Of a DNA stretch of 64,000 nucleotides, positions 12,506-24,989 are shown one piece after another. The DNA is from Nematostella vectensis (taxonomy: Eukaryota; Cnidaria; Anthozoa; Actiniaria; Edwardsiidae), in the NCBI RefSeq assembly GCF_932526225.1, contig NC_064046.1, positions 124,001-188,000 of the forward strand, in the 5' to 3' direction. The number at the start of each line of letters is the position of its first letter. Positions within the stretch are counted from its first letter, which is position 1. The notes under the pieces are model-generated. The model made no database searches, was not told the origin of the DNA, and saw only the letters and a program-made list of their open reading frames with translations. The translations under genes were made by a program, and so were the position numbers.

Positions 12506-12513
12506 AATATAAA
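12506..12513 (+). promoter_or_regulatory. TATA-like box of the 12.6 kb peptide gene
   Basis: AATATAAA lies about 80 bp before the ATG at 12593, a spacing like that of the other peptide genes in this window. Confidence 0.45.
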
Positions 12514-12592
12514 TGACTGGCGCACACGACCAACCATTCGAACCAAGACCTCCCGTGCTCACCTGATAAGCACCCTCATCACAGCCCAAGAC

Positions 12593-15557
12593 ATGAAGGT
12601 CGAAGTCGCAGTCTTTTCCGCGTTAGTTCTAGTTGCGAATTTAGCCATCGAGGCGGAAAGCTGGATGTGCTCGCCGTACAATTGCCCAAGAAGGCGCAGT
12701 AAGATCGCAGGGGTAAGGCGGCTTCTAGTTATTCCCTTTTTCATTTTAATGGTCATTTGGGGGTGAGGGCAGACTTATCATCCATACTACTAATATGTGT
12801 ACGGGTCGTTTTGCTAACATACATACACACATAAACTTTATTTAAGTGTCAAAAGTATTTAGCTAAAAAAAGCTAAGCAAAGCACGAGTGTATTTTGCTT
12901 GTCAGAAAAAGGCGTTGGAATATTCCACCCATTATATAAGTTTGGCGAGGGTAAATGGGCTGTGTGCATTGCGTCGTGGCTATGAACCTGTTGATATAGA
13001 TAGAGTCTAGTGAACCAAAGACGCTCTTTTTTAGTCGCCGTAAATATTGGTCATTTTCTTTCTATTGAATGAAAAACGGCACATTACACCAGCCCGGAAG
13101 ATGGAAAAAGAGTTGTGACGAAGCAGTGAAACGCCTAATTCCATTTTAATGACAATCTTAAGTTCGAAGTACTTCAAAAAAATAAATAAGTTCAGTTCAA
13201 ATAGACAGATGACACGGTTTTTCTGTCGTAAATTAATTGAACAATAGAGTCGCCTTGTACTGAAAGACTTCTACTTGACGGGTTGATTCCGGGGTCGTCT
13301 GTTTGACGATTGGTCAATATTTGCAAGCCGTATTAACACCGGAGTATTTCATTAATGCGGAGTTGTATGAATGGACCGGGTTCCGGGTTGTTCGAGATCG
13401 CTTAGACATCGTGGATCCGTTCAGATGGTTTTATTCAAACGCTGTTTACCCTTTTAATATGTTTTTAATTGAAAGGCCAAGCGATTATAAAGCGCTTACT
13501 ACAAGCGGAAAATTACGACGCTTTCTTTTTCCAAGATCCATTTTGTACAATTTTTTATGTAACAAAATAAGGAAAAGAAAAAATACCTTTGTTTCTTCTA
13601 AAAAAAACCGTTATGATTTTCTCTGAATTATTAAGTAACAATTAGAATTATGGTAACAAATCGAAGGCATACTTCGGTTGATTGATATGTGATCCCAAGT
13701 ACAACAAGTGGTTTTCCGTTTTACTTAATTCATTGTCTTTCGATTCTTCTCATTAAGTCATCAAAGAGGAAGAAATGTAAATATTGTTAGCAAATATTAC
13801 GCGCAAAGAGAGAGATGTCGATTATACAACACGCTTTTTTATTACTTTCATAACTCTGTACGATTAAAGAACTTTTAGTAGATTCTGGAATTAAAACTGA
13901 CCGTTAACCTGACAGGTTCGGCATTAAACAATTGATTTTTTTTTTATTAATAGCAAATATTTGTTGCTTTTTTGAACGACAGAACAGAGCAGGTGTCGTT
14001 ACCGACTCTGTTGTTTTTCACTGCTTTTTACCTATTTGGATTATTTTACTAGTTCTTGGACGATAGGGCAATTCTTTACAGCTGGTGTGTTTAAGAATCT
14101 TTTGTTGTAATTTCCCCAAAAATATATCTGTCTTAATGAACGCCTATTAAAGTATTTTAGTATGTTTCTCGACTGAATTTCCTTTCGTTTTGCCTAATCT
14201 TTTTAAGCCTTTTTTATAGTTTCATAACAGAAATTCTAGCCGTGCGTTGCATGTTATGTCATTCCCTTTTGTCAAGATTTCTATTTGTGAACGCGTAAAA
14301 TGAACACAGCATTAACGGTTTTATTTATTACATCTCCTTTGCGTCCTCTTCTCTTTTTTATTCCAATTCTCCGGTTTCACTGACGCTAATGATGTACGTC
14401 AGGTGTTCCGCGTTCTTTTAGAATCCTTTGTTGTAGTTATTCCATTAAGCAGTTACGTTTGGAGCATTATTAATGGATTAGCTGGCAAACTTGGTGGTCT
14501 TAGTGATTAAAGATGCCAAAGATTCGGCTCTGATTGCAACCTCCAGCAGCTCGGGGTATTTAAGATTTATTGCATATGACACAAAAGCGATCCAAAAAGA
14601 GGCCTTAGGACTCAAGTTAGCTTTAATGCGAGTCGCTGATAATGTTAAGATGTAGACATTGATTAATACTCATGTTCCTGTTAGCGTAAAAATTAGGAGC
14701 CTGAAAAATAAACCCAAACCATAAAAATAAGAAAGTATTTTGAAAAGAGTGAAAAATTGTTACAAAATGTTAAAGAAGGAATTTGCATGGGTGCAATTGA
14801 ATAACTAGTTTTTCTAAAAAACCTTTTTTTTAAACGCAGGTTTCGTAACGGCCTCAGGAATCGATACGATTACAAGATCGTAAATCAAAGTAACGCTGCC
14901 TCGTTTATTACACGTTGCGGTAGGGATTTAAAAGATTTTCACGTAAATCCATAAAAAGTGTTCCTAAATTCAATCATAATCGGTATAAGTCAAGATCAAC
15001 AGTTTGAAAGTTTACGTTTACGTTAACAGTGCGCGCATTTCCGTAAGAGGGGGAGGGCGTAGGCGCAAATCACGGGATGAATGGTACTATAAATATTTCT
15101 CAATAAGTCTGTTGGAGAAATGTGTAATGAAGGTAAATGAGTTGCACTTTCGAGGAAAACAAAATGGTATGACAAAGGGTAGAACAAATATTTTGATATT
15201 TTATTCGAAATTAAATGTAACTCTAATGTCAAATGGCTCCCTGCCTTCTACGGAATGATCATAAAGCGTATCTTTCTGGTTCATTTCCAGGTGACTAGAG
15301 AACCCTCCCGCACGGACTATCGTCTGACCGCGTGTCCTGATGGGAAGGGACTTTGCCTTCGTCGATTTAGAGACATCTTTCGAGATGACGACAGCTCCGA
15401 GAAGATTGATGGTACCAGTCTGCAAACTCGTGCCCAGCCCTCCGCTACCGACGCATTGACGCGTCGAATCGAGGCTCTACGCATGGACAAAGACGCCATG
15501 AGAGAAATCCAGACGCGCCTGCGCATAAAATCAGCCGCTGATCAAATTGGGGAGTAA
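12593..15557 (+). CDS. Secreted peptide precursor with two short Cys loops, two exons
   Basis: Exon 1 is 12593-12712 (donor GGG|GTAAGG) and exon 2 is 15291-15557 (acceptor TTTCCAG|GTGACT). The join is phase 0 and gives 128 residues. Residues 1-23 form a signal peptide (MKVEV, a hydrophobic core, then AIEAES). The mature part starts near W24 with a compact loop MCSPYNCPRRR (C-x4-C, followed by a tribasic site), then exon 2 gives TACPDGKGLCLRR (C-x6-C and a dibasic site). A charged, Arg-rich, helix-prone tail follows to the C-terminus. The layout is that of a prohormone or small secreted Cys peptide. No Gly precedes the basic sites, so no C-terminal amide is predicted. I do not recognise the family. 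An AATAAA lies near 15700. The ATG is the first in frame with a good signal sequence. Confidence 0.75.
12713..15290 (+). other. Intron of the 12.6 kb peptide gene
   Basis: About 2.6 kb of AT-rich sequence between a GTAAGG donor and a TTTCCAG acceptor. I see no repeat array or further exon in it. Confidence 0.6.
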
Positions 15558-15964
15558 CGCACCGGAGATTATAGACGACTTGATTTTCGCTGGATATTAA
15601 TATGATATATTTTTTAGCTAAATGCTATGTTATTTAAGCAAAAAAAAATAGTATTTAAAAGCGTTTGTATCAAGGATTTTAGTGTGAGATATGTAGCAGT
15701 AATAAACACTTTTGTATGTACTTGATGAAAAGGCAACTTGTTATGCCTATAAGGGAATGCGGTGATACCCTGATGGACGGCGGAGCATGGGGCCTAGTAA
15801 TTATAGCGTACAATCACCCCCCTAAACGTGCACGCAGCCACAAGGGAGGGAGGGTGCGGGGGTGCTGTGCAGACATGGATTTTATATTGAATAGAAAATC
15901 AATAATCAAATTTTACGACTTTTCAATAAGGAGATCATCCATTTCTTGCGGTCGAGATGAAGGT

Positions 15965-16195
15965 TAGGTATGGTCTCAAAGAGCCTGGAGCGAGCGCGCG
16001 GGAGACCTGTGATATTCTTAAACGTTAGGAACTAGGCTCCATTTTCAAGATGGCTGCCAGCAAAAATGGTAGTAAAAACAAACTCCTGCAAGTTTGCGTG
16101 AAAACTCTCGACTTACAACGTTCTAGAGCGACAAAAAAGCGAAAAAACGATTAAAGTGGACTCCCAAATATGGTATGTAATAAAACTCCATAATA
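15965..16195 (+). repeat. Dispersed repeat R1, copy 1
   Basis: Begins GGTCTCAAAGAGCCTGGAGC, continues GCGCGGGAGACCTGTGATAT, and includes AAGATGGCTGCCAGCAAAAA and CCCAAATATGGTATGTAAT. It aligns over about 220 bp to the copy at 26672-26890, and its first ~80 bp to 42437-42520. Confidence 0.85.
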
Positions 16196-18322
16196 AATAT
16201 CAAACAGGGTCGGTGCGCACGCGAGCAATTACCGTCACTACGCACCTGGATGGTCAATGAGAAAAACAACAACATATCCAAAACGAAGTGGTTAATAAAA
16301 TTAAACGTTCCATGGAAACCATTCTAACAGCCGAACGCGCTAGCCGATTGCGCCACAGAGACTTAAACGTATTTCAACTTGCCATCTTGTAAATTCATTT
16401 CGTGTAACGGTGGTTGAAGAAAACATTCTCACGATGCTATGTCCCTAGGAAACACCCTTGCACGCTATCGGAGGATAAGGATCACTCCCTTAATGGTCAT
16501 ATGCGACATAATTTCACTTCACCTCATAGCAAGCCGTGCGTACCGTACCCGCATGGTCCGAAGTTAGAAGGTAGAGACTGCGATCTACCGTGGTTTGCTT
16601 CTTTTGTCCTGCTGATTAAAACAAATATAGATTGTCATATGGGAACGCAAATGGAAGAGACAGTTCTTTGTTCCCTTAATCTTTTGCGAATTTATGAAGA
16701 GTCGTTCGTCATACAATCTAGCTTCTGCTAATGTGAGGGTCGTGTCGTTCGTGCCTACAAGCTGTTCATCAGAACCATTGACATCACCATTATTTGGTTC
16801 GTAGTTCTTGACGGGACTTGAATCGTTTTTTTTTTTTTTTTGATTGGGGATTTGATTCTTCTTGCACCCTTCAGCATCAGCAGAGGCTAGCTCCATTCCT
16901 CTTTAATCGTGTTCCTACTTATCGCTGGAGTTCCCGAAGACTTTTCAACCACTCTCGAAAGACCACGCCCAAAATAAGTGAGTTCAGAGAGATACGAAAA
17001 GGGGCAATCGATCATTTATATTACACTCTTTTTTGATCCGACGCTGTGTTTTGTTTTCTTTTCTTGTGAGATTACTCAATAATTCCACCCATAGATCCAA
17101 GCACGAAACTACAAACCGTGTAACTGTAACAAACGTACACACATTGAACTGCTTACACAGAGCAACAAGCCAAAGAAGCAAAATAATGAAAACAAGTATA
17201 TAAAAACAGCACTGCGGAATGCCCTATGATTTGATTTCGTATTTCCAAGTTGTTATAGAGTTTTATGGGTATTATGAGCATTAGTACAGTTACATTAACA
17301 TAATGTGTTTATGAACAAGCTAAGAGCGTGTCACTTTGGAAATAATCCTTTTTAGAGCTTTTGTATTATACAGCACCAAGTTCACAATAATCAAAAGGGC
17401 AAAAAGATAAAGAAAACATAAAATAATACATAATTTATGTCTTCAAAAACGACTAAACAAAGTTTGAAGGAGAGAGTGGGAATAAATCGGACGACAATTA
17501 CAGAAAGCTTTCACGAAAAGTTATTTCTGATGTAAAAAATAAACAATAAAATCACTTCAAGCTATTGTGAAGAAAATTATAAGGTATCATTATCACTAGC
17601 TCGGAGATTTTAATATTTATTTTTTTGTTCTCGATTCGATATTTCTTTCAGATAGATCTCTTTTTTTTTTCGTTTGCTTCTTCTTTTAGTGGTAATCTAT
17701 ATTGCGGCATCTTCTTTTTCAGTGATTTATTGGTTTGGTCAAAAAGAAAAAAAATAATAACCAGAAGTGATATCTAAAACTGATCCAACCGGATCACTGA
17801 TCAAAATGGGATTTTATCAATTAGATTAGTCATGATTCTATTGAAGGCATTTCTAGGAATTTCTATATCGTAATAGCAGAATCACATTCAAAAAAATTGC
17901 TTTGTATATTTTGTCTTTTAGAGTTGGAAGCTAATCTTATACATGATGACATCTGTTTTAAAATCTTTTTTTGTTCAATAAACATACCTATCTCTACCGG
18001 AGGCTGTTTGTGGAAAAGGGAAAAGACTGACATCACGCACACAGGTTAGATTTGATAAAAAATGAATCAAATTTAGAACACATTATCGAATACATGAGAA
18101 AGACAGAGTGATTAGGGTCATTAACAACTTCCTGCGTGAAACTGATACATTTTAGTTAGTTTCTCATCATAAATAAGACGAATTGAAAAATCCAAATGTT
18201 TCGGAAGATATTGGTGTGGGTTTGCAGCCCGCTATGAGCTATAGCTCAAATATCCTTAGGTAATTTGTATTGCCCTGGATCAATGTCATAAATCTGTTCT
18301 TCCTTTTGACTCAAATAACTAA

Positions 18323-18450
18323 TACAAGCCCGTAGCTAGCATGGGGGGGAGGGATGGGGACATCTGCCCCATTAGAAGAACAGGAATTTTACAAAGACAT
18401 ATATGAAAAGAAAACCCCCATGGACAATATTGTCTAGCTACGGGCTTGTA
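18323..18450. mobile_element. Small inverted-repeat element, 128 bp
   Basis: TACAAGCCCGTAGCTA at the left and TAGCTACGGGCTTGTA at the right are perfect complements. They flank a G-run on one side and a CCCCCATG segment on the other. Confidence 0.75.
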
Positions 18451-20137
18451 ATATATAAAATCTTCTTCGCCTTAAGCTCCTATGTTTAACATTTCTAAAG
18501 ACGGTACAAACGAAAAGTTTTACGGAAATCCTCCCGTTGCATTGTTCATGCATTTGAGTATATGCAAGCGTATGCCATTAACCCCACTCTGATTCTCAAA
18601 TACCTACGAACTAATATACTAAACCCATTACTAACACAACATTGAGCGACTTTCTCCTGATTTGCACAGATAAGAAAAGTGACAGAATTCTCACAAATCC
18701 TGTCAACAATCGCTTTCAATATCACTAGTAAAAACATCACAGAAAGAAAATGGTTGGGAATAATTGTCATCACTTTTTCGGTGTGCTTTATTTTGATTGA
18801 TTTTGACAATTGAGTCCGCGTTACAGTGTCCAACCTGTCTGCGGTTTTCCCGCTGAAATTAGCCGGCTGGCTGATATCAGATGTTGTATGGGTAATTAGC
18901 TATGTAAAGTATAAAAGCTAGGGGTAACTATACCGGTTTACAGATATAAGTCTACGGGTGCTACCGGCATTGCCTAGCTGTTACGGATAAAACCACACTC
19001 GCCCAAGCAAGAAAACGTGCAGAAATACTAGAATTATCTTGAAGGTAAAAGATGTATTGAAATCTGTATACTATACATTAGTTCACTTTCAGCTCGATAA
19101 AACCAGCACCTACACTTTTGTGGTCCAACAAAGCGTGATACTTTTATCAATCTAATTTTTATACAAGCACATATTCGATAAAGAATATATCTTTTTTGCA
19201 AAAGAACAATCTATAAGGTGCTGTTTATGTTTTCTCGCAAAACCGTGCCTTCGAAAACATGAAGAGCAAAATGATACTTCCTGTTGAATGATCACATGCG
19301 AAGGCTGCTTAAATACCGACGACATTTAGAAACTTGTTATCTTCCATCGTGTATAATAATCAAGTAAACCCGAATTCTTATAGAGACTAAAATTCGATAC
19401 GGTGTGAGACCCACTTGAGTAACAGATTTCCTCACAAAACATCTACATTAATGTCTACCTGAGTAAATTGTTTGGTCAAAGATTGGTTTGGTGAATAATT
19501 GAGAACGTTGTTCTTATCTGCAAAAAGATATTCGCCGAGAACAATTATCAATAACACGCCTTCTTAGCCAAAAACCAGCTGTTTTTTTAGTCAAGCTTTC
19601 AAAATACGCCAACAATGGCTATTCCAAGGGTACTGGACGAAGACCAACAACAGTTAAGCAAACAATAAAAACACTAAAGATGGCAAAGCCGTATCAGCGC
19701 TTTTCATTATGCGCTAGTCCGGTAATGGCGTTTAAATATTTAATGGAAGAAGTAACGTTTGAAAGGGAAGTAATCGATGGAAATGGAATGAAAGGATATG
19801 CATTAAAGTTTGAATACGATCCGCGCAAATATCGCCAGGAAAAATCACAAATTACCTAAGCAGTATGTCTAGCAAATCGGCTTAAAGGCAGAGAACTTTT
19901 AAATGTTAGCTATGGCTGTCAAAAATAATCGATTTTAGAAACATTTCCGCGACTCTATGTCGGGCCAAAAGGGAAGCTAATGAAAAAAAAACATCAACAT
20001 GGAAAAATCTTTAAGATAATAATGAGTGTTGGAATTTCAAGGTTTAATGGTTTTGAAATTTAGATCATTATCCACATGACTTAAGAGACGCCTATTTTAT
20101 TTTAACTGAGTTCTTTGATTGATGTATCGCAGGGGCT

Positions 20138-20206
20138 TCGTAAACTTTATGAATTGTAATCAGAAGAGAAAAACAGTGACTGTGACCATCTTTACTCCAT
20201 AGAGAA
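20138..20206 (+). repeat. Short dispersed repeat R3, copy 1
   Basis: CTTCGTAAACTTTATGAATT through AGTGACTGTGACCATCTTT matches 55008-55066 at most positions. Function unknown. Confidence 0.65.
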
Positions 20207-20406
20207 AGTATCTAAAATCAAACTAAGATTCCTCGGTACCAGACCCCCAAAACGACAACGTTTTTTTCATATGAATTTTTATATCGCCTACATGATATAG
20301 TTGTATCCGCTATTTATAAATTCATAGGCAACAATACTTAGTCTTTTTGTACCAGTTAGTTTGCTTCACATGTTGCTCAAGGGGATGCGTCTCAACAAGC
20401 CTCCCC

Positions 20407-20437
<31 letters not shown>

Positions 20438-22868
20438 ATTCAATTCCCAAAGCTATAACGTCATGAAAAAATAAATAATACTGTAATTTTCTGCCTGTTA
20501 ATCTTTTTCTTAATATTTCCTTAGGGGTGCGCGCGTACAATTCTACGACTTTTCTTTCCAACAGGAATAGGGGACTAACCAGGCAAAAATAGTGACTGAC
20601 CCCTTCACGCCAGAGAAGAAAACTTAACAGACAAATAAACTTTATGGCTAGATGGTTGCGTTTTCTTGTTATTATGTAACCTTATGTTACCGCTAACGGA
20701 GCGCGCGAGTTCACTACCCAAAAAGTTTGTATCAGAAAAAGCAAAAGAAATGACACCCATATGTGATTCATTTGCAATTTACTTCAATGTTTTCAATCCC
20801 CTTAAAAGAAACGATAAAAGAAGGGCAACTTTCTGCTGTCGTTTGCTTTTCAGCCTTAGTAGTATATTGTTTAGAGTCCTTATTCTCAAACACTGACCCA
20901 TTGTATTTATTTAGGTACACTCCATCAACAATTTTCAAAAAAAACAATATTATTTTTGGTGTTGTATTTGTGATCTACCGATAACTCGATTTTCTTTCGA
21001 TTAACCTTTGAGTCTCTAGTTATCAAGAGTAAAGTGTAATTCTATTGCACATCTTAGTGCAAAGTTCTCTCAACTAAGTGTTTATAATTTTTCATTTATG
21101 AATCATGTTGTCATTTAAAGAGGGTTTTTTTTCTCTATCAAGGCCAAATATTCGATTGCTATATTTAATCTGTAGGACACCAAAAATGCTTTTGTTATGA
21201 TAAAGTATAGACTAGTCAAAATAAGACAGACAGGAAATTAGTACAATATAATAACGGCAAAGCCTCACTAAAAGCATTACAACTATTCGTGCCGACTTTC
21301 TTGTATGACGTCGTAAAGTATGCTCAAAAAGCATTCTGGGATATTGAGCTTACGGTTATGATTGAGTAGATTTCAAAGAGAGGGAACAGCGTTCATCTTA
21401 AGGTATGAGGGTAACATCAGCGAGACTATAAGATTCTGATGTATTTTCTTTGCTCTGATATAATACTATTTTGCTTCTATTTTTGCTTAATTCCCGGCTT
21501 TCGGTAGTTATCAGGTTATTGTTAACAGTTTGTCTCGTAGTTCTGGGTGCTTCTTGTTGGGTATGTTCACGTTGTTATGGCTGACCGTCCCGGTAATGGC
21601 TCAGCTAACTTTTTAGTCTCTGTTTGTCTTTAAGAAAAGCCTAAAGCTGCTTCCGAGTCGTTTTTCTTTAACTGGACAACAACAACAAAAATCAGAAAAC
21701 GTGAGAAATTGAAATTGCGAAGTTGGAAAAACGCTATTAAGCTCAGAACTGGAAATAACCGCGTCTTGTATCTACAGACTTACTTCCACTTATTTCTTCG
21801 GAGGAAGAACATTTATCTAAAGTGTATGTAGGGCGGTTTCTGATCCACATACTAAAAGCCTCCAGTTAAAATCTCTTTTCTACATTATTAAATATATTTA
21901 AAAAATAATTTGCTTGGGCGTGATTTTTATTGGTTTAGATTGCGATGAATAGCAATTTTATTAGATTTAAAATTTTATGAACTTTATTGTTTGATTGCTC
22001 TTGATAAAATCATTCACAAAGCTCCAAGGCATGTTTTGGTTGTCCTTTGTATGTGATGAATACGGAGTTTTATTAGATTTTAATTTTTATGAACGAATGT
22101 TTGGGCAAGACAAATTATTTTTATTCCACATCATCATTCGGTCTTATTAGGAGGGAAATCGCAGAGAAGTTTTAGAAATAACATAACTTAGAAATATATT
22201 CAAAATGATAGCTTCCGTGTTTTGAATTTCTATCGACGAGGATTTGTTAATTTCTCCGTTTTATCCTCCGTTTTACTTTCTCTTCCAATTGCAAAACATA
22301 TGCCTGCCACATAATCTGTTTATATTTCATTTTTTTAAATGCAAGGCTTGAACGAATTACATTTATCTTCTTGTAAAAGGATCCATGGCGTTAATTTGTA
22401 AGATGTAAGAAGTAACTGACCAGGATACAAGGGTACAAAACGGATCTGTTCCGCAGCCCGACTTTTTGCTGGCTGGGAATGTTAGACCCCTCGGTTGCTG
22501 GCAAAAAAAAATTGTTTCGAATAGTTCTGCTGGCAAATTTGTGGAGTCGAACTAGTTGTGATGGGAGCGCTGTTTTGGGGCGCTGGAGCGGGTGCTTAGG
22601 GGAAAATTGGCCCGATATCGGTTATACGGGCAATCATTCACGTGCTAAAATGTCTAACCACCGCTGGCTGAGCAAATTGACTAAACCAATGCTGGCTGGG
22701 AAGAAAAAAAAAATGCTGTCTCTCCTGGAGGAACAGATAATTTTTTCCCAGCAACTTTTAAAATCGATATTTTCGGCATCAGAACATATTCAACCGGAGA
22801 AATATGCCATTTTATCGTGTTTCGGGGCTCGTTGTATGCCCTTGTGGATACACCATAATACGGCTACG

Positions 22869-23103
22869 CGCATTATCAGGCTATTGGTGTTTACGAATCC
22901 AATGACAAATTTGTACGCATTATCAGGCTATTGGTGTTTACGAATCCAATGACAAATTTGTACGCATTCTCAGGCTATTGGTGTTTACGAATCCAATGAC
23001 AAATTTGTACGCATTATCAGGTTATTGGTGTTTACGAATCCAATGACAAATTTGTACGCATTATCAGGCTATTGGTGTTTACGAATCCAATGACGAATTT
23101 GTC
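22869..23103 (+). repeat. Tandem array, 5 x 47 bp
   Basis: Five near-identical 47-bp units of CGCATTATCAGGCTATTGGT / GTTTACGAATCCAATGACAA / ATTTGTA start at 22869, 22916, 22963, 23010 and 23057. No gene is nearby. Confidence 0.92.
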
Positions 23104-23805
23104 ATTACGCGATATGTCATAGTCTAAAGTGTTCATGCCTTGGTATATAACATGCCTCAAAACCAAAACTCATCCATATGAATTTTTACCATAAAGAATC
23201 CCCCCCACCCATCTGGCTCTAGTTTTTTTTTTTTTTTTTTTTTCGGCTCAACGCTCGAAACGTTAAACTACTCTGTTTTCACACATAAAAGTAACCATTT
23301 GTTTATCAATTTCGTAAAAATCCATTTTCATCCAACATCCAAGTGGAAAATCTAAACTAATTTTTGATGAGAAAGATAAGTTTTTTATGAAAGTCTTGGG
23401 CGTATAAATACAGGGCTCTTTAACACTTGTCACACTATATTTTTTGTTTGATAAACTAAAATTATTTGGATTGAGTTTTTATTCATGCTCTCATTCACTG
23501 CTATGATCACATTTTTTCAGTCTTTTGGCCAACAAAAAAAGTACTTGATTTAATCTAAATCTGATAAAGGCAATATTTTGGATTAGTTGTCCCGCAGAAC
23601 TCGATATTAATAATCCCGTAAGTGATGAAAAAAGTATTGTTGAATTCGTGTTATCCTTCTACTGTTTATTGGTATTACTTTTGAATTCCCGACTCCTACT
23701 CTCCCACCTTGACTTTCATTTCAAGTAATTTTAACGCAGTGGCTATTATTCAAATAACCCATTAAATTGTCTTCAAAGTGAGTTCAAAGTATTCTAAATT
23801 TGTCG

Positions 23806-24020
23806 AGAAAGGGCAAGGGAATCTGGATTGGGGTTTGTTGTTCCGTATTGAATGTTTTCCGTTGTCTGTGTACACTATAAAATCGTATAGATATCTTCGT
23901 AAATTGAGAGCTACACGAATTTTCCTTCCAGAGTCACTAAAATTACGATTTTATGGTGTACACAGACAACGGAAAACATTCAATACCGACAGCAAAGCTC
24001 GCTTTCCCTTTCTCAATAAA
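23806..24020. mobile_element. Inverted-repeat element, ~215 bp
   Basis: TTGAATGTTTTCCGTTGTCT and the adjoining GTGTACACTATAAAATCGTA are mirrored by TACGATTTTATGGTGTACAC and AGACAACGGAAAACATTCAA. Weaker pairing extends to GAGAAAGGG and CCCTTTCTC at the ends. Confidence 0.8.
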
Positions 24021-24989
24021 TTGAAAACTGTCGGGCATTTAGTCCATCCAAGACCTGTCCCGACTGTCGTAGATTTAACCTATTTTTTACAATTATTATT
24101 AAGACATTATTTTTATTTATTAAAATTAATGCGTACGGATGTTCTCAATACACTGATAACTTCCCGGTATGTTTTATATTTTTCATCTATTAAGTAGAAT
24201 GTTCTTCCGCAATAAAGCACTGCGATTATGATGATATTTCAGCTCAGATATTTCCTTGGCCGCCACAAGATCATCTTCCGGAAAACTTGCATGTCGAGCA
24301 AAGGAGTAGATTCTAATACTTTTATCAGGCGCCGCACTACCTCGGAAGGTGGATTAAACTTGCTATCATCCATATTTAAATCAAATTTTCCCCTTCCATT
24401 CCCATGCAGACCCGAAGCAGCGCGTGGATTTACCGCGTCGATGTATATAAAGTTCAATTGAACGTGCTTTTGATATGATTACCAGTCCTGCTTAGGATGT
24501 TAGGCATCATAATTGAATACTGACGGGGATACATTTGGCTTTGGCATTTTTATTAAAACGGCAAAAGAAGACAAATTAAGTTATCTATATGTTGATTTGC
24601 CGAATTAAGCGCAACATATAATCAGTCCCTATTCACCCCACCTCTGAATAAGCTCAGCTCTTTTCGATCACTTCCTTTTGTACCAGACAACATTTCCAGC
24701 TGTGTACGTCGAGAATTTCCTCGTAAAATTGCAGGAATTTGTATTTATTAGGATTTTGCAGGACCTTTGTTTTTAGAAATAACAGGTTTCACGCGCTCGC
24801 CGCAGGATCTTTTTGTGTATATTTCTAAAAACGACAGCCACCGATTGATGGGGGTTCAAGATCCCTCCTTTTCGACAATGAGAACTCAATCCCCCCTCCT
24901 TTTCTCAGCAAACCCTTCCCATTTCTAAGGAGTGGGAGCGGTTTCTAATCCATAATCCAAACCCCTCCCCTAATACTCCGATGCCCGGT

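Noticed and set aside
12593-15557. Calling this gene an oxytocin/vasopressin orthologue
   Set aside because: Only the C-x4-C-P-R spacing matches. The neurophysin domain, amidation Gly and most ring residues are absent.
18911-19050. TATA box and 5' UTR exon of another peptide gene
   Set aside because: TATAAAA and a GAAG|GTAAAA donor are present, but I found no signal-peptide exon downstream to join.
22479-22952. 157-codon plus-strand frame
   Set aside because: Low-complexity composition, enters the 47-bp array, and has no domain or splice evidence.
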